NCBI GenBank assembly: GCA_021776135.1
Contig: JAJFGL010000013.1
Location: 1 to 40,263 of the forward strand
Origin: Kiloniellaceae bacterium
GTDB lineage: Bacteria; Pseudomonadota; Alphaproteobacteria; Kiloniellales; J153
Direction: 5' to 3'
Length of the DNA stretch: 40,263 bases
Below are positions 34,480 to 40,263 of this stretch, one piece after another (the stretch's first letter is position 1; the number at the start of each line of letters is the position of its first letter). The notes under the pieces are model-generated. The model did not search any database. It was not told the DNA's origin and was given only the letters and a program-made list of their open reading frames with translations. The position numbers and the translations under genes are program-made.

Positions 34480-35271
34480 TCATAGCCGGAGCTGGGAAAC
34501 CGGGCTGTCTGGCGCCGCCACATGAATCTGTACTTGGGCCGCGGCCAGCACCGCCGCGATGGCGGCCGGGGGCGCGCGGTCCGTGAACAGGGCCTGGATT
34601 TGCGACATGTCGCCTAGGCGGACAAGGGCGCTACGGCCGAACTTGCTTCGATCCGCGGCCAGGAACACTTGGGCCGAGTTGGCGATAATGGCCTGAGCGG
34701 CCCGGACTTCCTGATAGTCGAAATCGAGCAGGGTGCCGTCTTGGCCGATACCGCTGATACCGATGATGCCGAAATCGGCCCTGAACTGCCCGATAAGATC
34801 GACGGCGGCCGGGCCCACGATGCCCCGGTCCCGGGCGCGCACCGTGCCGCCGGCCGCAATGACCTCGAAATCCGGATTGCCGCTCATGATACTGGCGACA
34901 TTGAGGTTATTGGTGATCACGCGCAAGCTGGCGTGATCCATCAAGGCCTTGGCGACTTCCTCCGTGGTGGTGCCGATATTGATGAACAGCGAGGCCCGGT
35001 CCGGGATATGCCGGGCCAGCAGCCGCGCGATGCGCTGTTTTTCCTCCAGGAACAAGACCTGCCGCGTGGGATAGGCAAGGTTTTCGACGCTGGAGGGCAG
35101 GCCGGCGCCGCCGTGATAGCGGCGCAGCAGGGCGCGCTTGCACAAGGCGTTGATATCGCGGCGGATGGTTTGGGCCGTGACCCCAAAGCGCTGGGCCAGA
35201 TCCTCGACCGAGACGAAACCATGCTGGCGGACAAGGTCCAGGATTTGGTCCTGGCGCGGGCTGTTGGCCAA
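34480..35271 (-). CDS. glpR: DeoR-family regulator, GlpR-like
   Basis: A 263-residue repressor with an N-terminal DeoR helix-turn-helix (residues ~5-55: [20 protein letters not shown], then [18 protein letters not shown]) and a C-terminal sugar-phosphate sensor domain with [41 protein letters not shown] and [20 protein letters not shown]. GlpR represses glycerol genes until glycerol-3-phosphate binds. The start is a TTG at 35271, justified by GGGAGG seven bases upstream. The two operators (before glpD and before its own start) and location at the head of the glp block support this role. Confidence 0.9.
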   Translation of the reverse strand: MANSPRQDQILDLVRQHGFVSVEDLAQRFGVTAQTIRRDINALCKRALLRRYHGGAGLPSSVENLAYPTRQVLFLEEKQRIARLLARHIPDRASLFINIGTTTEEVAKALMDHASLRVITNNLNVASIMSGNPDFEVIAAGGTVRARDRGIVGPAAVDLIGQFRADFGIIGISGIGQDGTLLDFDYQEVRAAQAIIANSAQVFLAADRSKFGRSALVRLGDMSQIQALFTDRAPPAAIAAVLAAAQVQIHVAAPDSPVSQLRL

Positions 35272-35307
35272 GATAATGCCTCCCTTCGCGGGCCATTATG
35301 GCGGTCA

Positions 35308-35323
35308 TGTTCGGAAATGAACA
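35308..35323. promoter_or_regulatory. GlpR-type operator upstream of glpR
   Basis: TGTTCGGAAATGAACA repeats the TGTTC-N6-GAACA arrangement found before glpD, 36 bases before the glpR start, which suggests autoregulation. It lies in the 243-base glpR-maoC divergent gap, which otherwise shows only a GC-rich hairpin (about 35471-35493) before the maoC ribosome binding site. Confidence 0.65.
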
Positions 35324-35514
35324 CCCACAATTCCATACTATATCGCATTGCGGCAACACGGTCTTAAAGGCTTTGCCGGATACTATCCTGGCCCAGGGGA
35401 AAGTCACCTTGCCGCCTGGGTTTGAGGGGATTAAGCTGCACTGCAGCAAAAATGCTGCGACGCAAACAAAGCCCAGCCCTTTCCGGGCCGGGCATTTGAA
35501 GGAGTGCGAAGGCC

Positions 35515-36027
35515 ATGGAAGAAAAACACGGATATTACCTCGATGATCTGAGCGTTGGCATGACCAGCATTTACGCCAAGACGGTCACCGACGCCGATAT
35601 CGTGATGTTCGCCGGCATCTCGGGCGATACAAATCCGGTTCACCTGGACGCCCACTTCGCCGATCAGACCGCCTTCAAGGGCCGGATCGCCCATGGCCTG
35701 CTCTCGGCCAGCTTCATCTCCACGGTCCTTGGCACCCGCCTGCCCGGACCGGGCTGTATCTATCTCAGCCAGTCCCTCAAATTCCGCGCCCCGGTCAAGT
35801 CCGGCGATACGGTCACGGCCCGCGTGACCATTCGCGATATCACCGATAAGGGACGGATCGCGGTCGATACGATTTGCACGGTCGGCGAACAGGTGGTTAT
35901 CGAAGGCGAGGCCACGCTCTTGGTCAGCCGGCGCGAGGAACAAAGAGCCCGCTCTGCCGAAGCCGCCGCCGAGGCCGCCGCCGCGGCTAGCGCGAACGGT
36001 ACGGCACCAGCAACTCTAGGCAGCTAG
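35515..36027 (+). CDS. MaoC-family (R)-specific enoyl-CoA hydratase
   Basis: A 170-residue hot-dog-fold protein. The hydratase motif FAGISGDTNPVHLD (about residues 37-50) provides the catalytic Asp and His, followed by FKGRIAHGLLSASFISTVLG, the overhanging segment of the family, and FRAPVKSGDTVTARVTI. It would hydrate trans-2-enoyl-CoA to (R)-3-hydroxyacyl-CoA, as in PhaJ, supplying polyhydroxyalkanoate or fatty-acid pathways. The last 30 residues are Ala/Glu-rich and disordered. ATG at 35515 with GGAG upstream. ribF follows 82 bases later on the same strand. Reaction inferred from motif. Confidence 0.88.
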   Translation: MEEKHGYYLDDLSVGMTSIYAKTVTDADIVMFAGISGDTNPVHLDAHFADQTAFKGRIAHGLLSASFISTVLGTRLPGPGCIYLSQSLKFRAPVKSGDTVTARVTIRDITDKGRIAVDTICTVGEQVVIEGEATLLVSRREEQRARSAEAAAEAAAAASANGTAPATLGS

Positions 36028-36109
36028 ACAGCTAGGCTCTATCCAAGACCCCGCCGCCGGAGTACCTTCGCGCCGGTTATCGTGGATTTCTGGGCGGCGG
36101 TTTTAACTC

Positions 36110-37117
36110 ATGGCGATTTTCCGGCACAGCTCCGACCTGCCGGCCTCGGCGCGCGGTGCGGTCGTGGCGATCGGCAACTTCGACGGCGTGCACCGTGGGC
36201 ACCAAGCGGTCATCGACCGGCTCAAGCGCCTCGCTCAGAACCTCGGCGCCCCCACGGCAATCCTGACCTTCGAGCCGCACCCGCGGCGCTTCTTCCGGCC
36301 GCAGGACCCCGCCTTTCTCTTGACCTCCTTCCGGCTCAAGGCCCGGCTTTTGGAAACCCTGGGGATCGATCACGTTTTCGTTCTGCCCTTCAACGCGGCG
36401 CTGTCGCACCAAAGCGCCGAAGACTTCGTGAAGGATACCTTGGTTCGCGATCTTGGCGCCGTTCATGTGGCGGTTGGCGACAATTTTCATTTCGGCCACA
36501 AGCGCCAGGGCAATGTCGATTTCCTGCGCGCCGCCAGCCAGAAACACGGCTTCGAGGTGAGCGTGCTGGATCGCGTCTTGAGCCCAGCGGGCGAAGCCTA
36601 TTCCTCAACCGCCGTTCGCGACTACCTCAAGGCCGGCGATCCGAACCGGGCCGCCTCCCTGCTCGGGCGCTATTGGGAGATCGAGGGCCGGGTTCAGGAA
36701 GGCGCCCGGCTGGGCCGTACACTCGGTTTTCCGACCGCCAACATACCCCTGGGGGAGAGCCTGGAGCCGGCCTACGGCATCTATGCGGTGAGTGCCGGTA
36801 TCGACCAGGGCGACCGCACCCTCTGGCGCCCCGGGGTCGCCAACCTGGGGGTCCGCCCGACACTAGACCACCGCGAAGACGAGCCCCCGGCGCCCCTCTT
36901 GGAGGTGTACCTGTTCGATTTCAACGGCGATCTCTATGGCCAGCACATGCGCGTCGCCCTGGTCGATTACCTGCGCCCGGAATGGAAGTTCGACGACCTG
37001 GCGGCACTCAAGGTGCAAATGCTTGAGGATGAGCGCCGGGCCCGGATCATTCTGGCCGGGGAGCGCTGGCAGGCCGGCTGGCCGGCCGGGCCGTTTCACC
37101 CGGCCCTGAGTCCTTGA
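36110..37117 (+). CDS. ribF: Riboflavin kinase/FMN adenylyltransferase RibF
   Basis: A 335-residue bifunctional enzyme making FMN and FAD from riboflavin. The N-terminal adenylyltransferase has AIGNFDGVHRGHQAVIDRLK (the G-N-F-D-G-V-H-R-G-H motif) and LTFEPHPRRFF; FHFGHKRQGNVDFL and YSSTAVRDYLKAGD follow. The C-terminal kinase domain has GRTLGFPTANI and LEVYLFDFNGDLYG. Length is normal. No riboswitch or strong ribosome binding site is visible before the ATG at 36110. The next gene is ileS; the ribF-ileS order is common in proteobacteria. Confidence 0.96.
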   Translation: MAIFRHSSDLPASARGAVVAIGNFDGVHRGHQAVIDRLKRLAQNLGAPTAILTFEPHPRRFFRPQDPAFLLTSFRLKARLLETLGIDHVFVLPFNAALSHQSAEDFVKDTLVRDLGAVHVAVGDNFHFGHKRQGNVDFLRAASQKHGFEVSVLDRVLSPAGEAYSSTAVRDYLKAGDPNRAASLLGRYWEIEGRVQEGARLGRTLGFPTANIPLGESLEPAYGIYAVSAGIDQGDRTLWRPGVANLGVRPTLDHREDEPPAPLLEVYLFDFNGDLYGQHMRVALVDYLRPEWKFDDLAALKVQMLEDERRARIILAGERWQAGWPAGPFHPALSP

Positions 37118-37208
37118 GTCGGGCGCGGGGCAAACATAAACTCCGCGCGCCCTGGCCGATCCGGCCAAACTACGCGCCGGTCCACCCTTCTCCACACATG
37201 AGCGATCC

Positions 37209-40052
37209 ATGACTCTCGACTATAAATCCACCGTATTCCTGCCGCGCACCGATTTCCCCATGCGCGCCGGTCTGCCCAAGCGCGAGCCGGAAATCCTGGC
37301 GCGCTGGCAGGCCATGGGCCTGTACAAGCGCCTGCGCGAAAGCGCCAAGGGGCGCGAGAAGTTCATCCTTCACGACGGCCCGCCCTATGCCAATGGGCAC
37401 CTGCATATGGGCCACGCCATGAACAAGATCCTCAAGGACGTGATCAACCGCTCTCAGCAGATGCTGGGCAAGGACGCGAACTACGTGCCCGGCTGGGACT
37501 GTCACGGCCTGCCGATCGAATGGAAGATCGAGGAAGGCTACCGCCAGCGCGGCCAGGACAAGGACGCGGTGCCCATGGTCGAATTCCGGCGCGAGTGCCG
37601 CGACTTCGCCGAGGAATGGGTCAAGATCCAGACCGAGGAATTCAAGCGCCTGGGGGTCGAGGGCGACTGGGACACCCCCTACACCACCATGGCTTATAAA
37701 TCCGAAGCGCAGATCGTACGCGAGATCGGCAAGTTTCTCTTGAACGGCGGCCTTTACCGCGGCTCCAAGCCGATACTCTGGTCGGTGCCCGAGCGCACCG
37801 CCCTGGCCGACGCCGAGGTCGAATACCACGATCACACCTCGACCACGATCTGGGTCCGTTTCCCGGTCATCGAGACACCTGTTCCCGCCTTGCAAGGCGC
37901 CGACATCGTCATCTGGACCACCACGCCCTGGACCATCCCCGGCAACCGGGCCATCGCCTACAAGGCTGAGCCTTCCTATGCCGTCATGGAGGTAACCTCG
38001 GTGGGCGAGGACAGCGCGGCGGCGGCCGGCGATGTTCTGGCGGTCGCCTGTCCGCTTCTGGAACAGGTCTGCGCCAAGGCGAAGATTGAGGGGCACAAGA
38101 TACTAGCCGAATTCACCGGGGCTGAGATGGCGGGCACCCTCTGCGCCCACCCCTTGCGCGGCCAGGGCTACGACTTCGACGTGCCCTTGTACGCCGCCGG
38201 CTATGTCGAGGTGGATGCCGGCACCGGCTTCGTCCACATTGCGCCCGGTCACGGCACCGACGATTACGAAATCGGACTCAAGCACGGCCTGGAAATGCCC
38301 CATACCGTGGGCGGCGACGGCCGTTTCATGGACCGCGTGCCCCTGTTCTCGGGCAAGGCCGTCATGACCTCCGAAGGCAAGACCGGGGACGCCAATGGGG
38401 CGGTGTGCGAGGCCCTGGCGGCGGCGGGCAAGCTCTTGGCGCGCGGGCGCCTGAAACACTCCTTTCCCCACTCCTGGCGCTCCAAATCGCCGCTCATTTT
38501 CCGCAACACGCCGCAGTGGTTCATCTCCATGGCGGCCAACGATCTGCGCAAGAAAGCCTTGAAGGCCATCGGCGAGACCCGCTTCGTGCCGGCCGCCGGC
38601 CAGGCCCGCCTGCGCGCCATGATCGAAACCCGGCCGGACTGGTGCGTCTCGCGCCAGCGGCTCTGGGGCGTGCCCCTGCCGATCTTCGTCGAGAAGGCGG
38701 GCGGCGAGCCCTTGCGCGATCCGGAGGTGATCGAGCGCATCGCCGCCATCTTCGCGAAGGAAGGCGCCGATTGCTGGTTCACGGACGACCCGCAGCGCTT
38801 CCTGGGCGATAAATACCGGGCGGCGGACTACGAGCAAATCCGCGATATCGTCGAGGTCTGGTTCGATTCCGGCTCGACCCATTCCTACGTGCTGGAGGCC
38901 CGGTCGGACCTGGCGTGGCCGGCCTCGTTGTATCTCGAAGGCTCCGACCAGCACCGGGGCTGGTTTCACTCCTCGCTGTTGGAATCTTGCGGCACCCGCG
39001 GCCGGGCGCCCTTCGAGGCGGTTCTGACCCACGGCTTCGCCCTCGACGAAAAGGGCCACAAGATGTCCAAGTCGCGCGGCGGCGGCACCGCGCCCAAGGA
39101 TGTTATCGCCAGAAGCGGCGCCGATATCCTGCGCCTCTGGGTCGTGGCCTCCAATTACAGCGAGGACATCAGGGTCGGCCAGGAAATCCTGGGCTATCAG
39201 GCCGATGCCTACCGGCGCTTGCGCAACACCCTGCGCTATCTCCTGGGCAACCTCGAGGGCTTTAGCGAGGCCGAGCGCATGGCGCCTGAAGACATGCCGG
39301 AACTCGAACGCTGGGTTCTGCATCGCTTGGTGGAGCTTGACGGGCTCGTGCGCCAGGGCTGCGCCGATTTCGATTTCCACGGCATTTATCAGGCCCTGCA
39401 TCATTTTTGCGCCATCGATTTGTCGGCCTTTTATTTCGATGTCCGCAAGGATGTCCTGTATTGCGACCGCGCCGACTCGCCCCGCCGCCGGGCCTGCCGG
39501 AGCGTACTCGACCGGGTCTTCGATTGCCTGACCGCCTGGCTCGCCCCGATCCTGTGTTTCACCGCCGAGGAGGCTTGGCTGATCCGCCATGGCGAGGCGG
39601 AGGGGAAAGAAGACAGCGTGCATCTGCGCCTCTTCCCGGACGTGCCGGGCGCCTGGCGCGACGATGCCCTGGCGGCGCGCTGGGCCAGGGTGCGCGAGGT
39701 GCGCCGGGCCGTGACCGGGGCGCTGGAAGTCGAGCGGGCGGAGAAACGCATCGGCTCCAGCCTGCTGGGCCATCCAAAAGTGTATATCGAACGCCCGGAG
39801 CTGCTGGCGGCGATCGAGGGTCTGGATATGGCCGAAATTTCCATCACATCGGACCTGACCGCCGTGCCCGGGGCGCCGCCCAAGGGCGCCTTCGCCATGG
39901 CCGAGGTGCCCGGCGTGGGGGTCACGGTGGGCGTGGCCGAGGGCGGGAAGTGCCAGCGCTGCTGGCGGGTTCTGCCCGCTGTCGGCGATCATGCCGAAGC
40001 GCCGGGGACTTGCGCGCGCTGCTGCGATGCCGTGGTTCACCGGGGCGCTTAG
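37209..40052 (+). CDS. ileS: Isoleucyl-tRNA synthetase
   Basis: A 947-residue class I synthetase. HIGH-type motif is HMGH in PPYANGHLHMGHAMNK near residue 60; the KMSKS motif lies at about 620 (KGHKMSKSRGGG); the editing domain includes VIWTTTPWTIPGNRAIAYKA and FVHIAPGHGTDDYEIGLKHG. The C-terminal zinc finger is visible as CQRCWRVLPAV and CARCCDAVVH. It charges tRNA-Ile and corrects misacylated valine. Start ATG at 37209; the upstream ATG at 37198 is out of frame. lspA often follows in this order, but here a repeat region begins instead. Confidence 0.97.
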   Translation: MTLDYKSTVFLPRTDFPMRAGLPKREPEILARWQAMGLYKRLRESAKGREKFILHDGPPYANGHLHMGHAMNKILKDVINRSQQMLGKDANYVPGWDCHGLPIEWKIEEGYRQRGQDKDAVPMVEFRRECRDFAEEWVKIQTEEFKRLGVEGDWDTPYTTMAYKSEAQIVREIGKFLLNGGLYRGSKPILWSVPERTALADAEVEYHDHTSTTIWVRFPVIETPVPALQGADIVIWTTTPWTIPGNRAIAYKAEPSYAVMEVTSVGEDSAAAAGDVLAVACPLLEQVCAKAKIEGHKILAEFTGAEMAGTLCAHPLRGQGYDFDVPLYAAGYVEVDAGTGFVHIAPGHGTDDYEIGLKHGLEMPHTVGGDGRFMDRVPLFSGKAVMTSEGKTGDANGAVCEALAAAGKLLARGRLKHSFPHSWRSKSPLIFRNTPQWFISMAANDLRKKALKAIGETRFVPAAGQARLRAMIETRPDWCVSRQRLWGVPLPIFVEKAGGEPLRDPEVIERIAAIFAKEGADCWFTDDPQRFLGDKYRAADYEQIRDIVEVWFDSGSTHSYVLEARSDLAWPASLYLEGSDQHRGWFHSSLLESCGTRGRAPFEAVLTHGFALDEKGHKMSKSRGGGTAPKDVIARSGADILRLWVVASNYSEDIRVGQEILGYQADAYRRLRNTLRYLLGNLEGFSEAERMAPEDMPELERWVLHRLVELDGLVRQGCADFDFHGIYQALHHFCAIDLSAFYFDVRKDVLYCDRADSPRRRACRSVLDRVFDCLTAWLAPILCFTAEEAWLIRHGEAEGKEDSVHLRLFPDVPGAWRDDALAARWARVREVRRAVTGALEVERAEKRIGSSLLGHPKVYIERPELLAAIEGLDMAEISITSDLTAVPGAPPKGAFAMAEVPGVGVTVGVAEGGKCQRCWRVLPAVGDHAEAPGTCARCCDAVVHRGA

Positions 40053-40100
40053 CCGCATGGCCGCCTTATACCAAGGAGCGATGATAATGACCCCTAGAGA

Positions 40101-40260
40101 CGGTTTACCAAGGTTTTCGGCCAGGAGCGTGCGGCGTGGCGATGCGGGGCATCGCGAGGCGTGCGCGACGCCGTCCGAAAGCCTTGGTAAGCCGCCGTTC
40201 CGGTCGCCTAGACGGCCCACCGGAGGGCGTCGGAAAGCCTTGACGATGCCCCGCATCGCC
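40101..40260. repeat. Nested inverted and direct repeats after ileS
   Basis: The 211-base tail (40053-40263) has no convincing gene. It shows CGGTTTACCAAGGTTTTCGG (40101-40120), whose reverse complement recurs at 40175-40194 with two changes; GGCGATGCGGGGCATCG (40138-40154), whose perfect reverse complement is at 40244-40260, each also a short hairpin by itself; and a direct repeat CGTCCGAAAGCCTTG (40172-40186) versus CGTCGGAAAGCCTTG (40229-40243). It may be part of a larger element that continues outside the window. Confidence 0.7.
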
Positions 40261-40263
40261 TGC

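Noticed and set aside
36028-36109. FMN riboswitch before ribF
   Set aside because: The gap is only 82 bases and lacks the conserved RFN helices.
38103-40256. Very long open frame antisense to ileS
   Set aside because: High-GC third positions leave few stops on the opposite strand; the translated product is low-complexity and lacks domains, while ileS on the plus strand has all its motifs.

Overview
The window looks like a chromosomal segment of an alphaproteobacterium, probably of the Rhodospirillales group. The support is high GC, a class I lysyl-tRNA synthetase, a two-residue-spaced set of typical alphaproteobacterial housekeeping genes (groEL, gluQRS, pyrD class 2, coq7, dsbB, ribF, ileS) and a rhizobial-type glycerol ABC transporter. 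It opens inside groEL and ends in repeats just after ileS. No transposase, integrase, phage gene, rRNA or CRISPR array is visible.

Layout. 1-5956: 3' end of groEL with terminator, a DMT transporter, a TerB-like protein, an exported protein of unknown function, a small CTAG-ended palindrome and a large DinG/Rad3-type Fe-S helicase. 6041-8047: an ECF sigma factor, a one-TM anti-sigma-like protein and a periplasmic CpxP/CnrX-like sensor, with two paired-palindrome repeats around them. 8123-13090: class I lysK, an ilvE-like aminotransferase, an S24-type repressor whose catalytic Ser is replaced by Asp, a small possible gene, a DUF952 protein and pyrD. 13102-16766: a complete mercury resistance cassette: merR diverging from merT-merP-(small CxxC membrane protein)-merF-merA-(membrane protein with a CxxxHC motif). 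16834-23300: gluQRS, a FAD oxidoreductase, an AlkA-like glycosylase, an esterase, an HNH protein, coq7-dsbB, a YqaA/DedA protein and a double cold-shock protein. 23562: tRNA-Leu(CAA), followed by an AT-richer stretch with a GNAT-like protein, a PAS protein and a second DMT transporter. 26466-35271 (minus strand): glpR, glpD, then the ABC system glpV-glpS-glpT-glpP-glpQ-glpU. 35515-40052: a MaoC hydratase, ribF and ileS, then a repeat-rich tail.

How genes work together. The mer cassette imports Hg(II) through periplasmic MerP and the MerT/MerF-type membrane proteins to cytosolic MerA, under MerR control from one overlong-spacer promoter. The glp block imports glycerol (or glycerol phosphate) and oxidises glycerol-3-phosphate with GlpD; two TGTTC-N6-GAACA palindromes, one before glpD and one before glpR, suggest GlpR control and autoregulation. 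The sigma/anti-sigma/sensor set looks like one envelope or metal stress circuit.

Most notable observations: a 271-bp palindromic element with perfect 30-bp ends placed 7 bp before the glpS start codon, with a related solitary end that supplies the stop codon of the cold-shock gene; sequence asymmetry of the two Glp ATPases predicting one canonical and one degenerate ATP site; a putative mer-associated membrane protein; and the Ser-to-Asp change in the LexA-like regulator. All functions are read from motifs by eye; no database search was possible.
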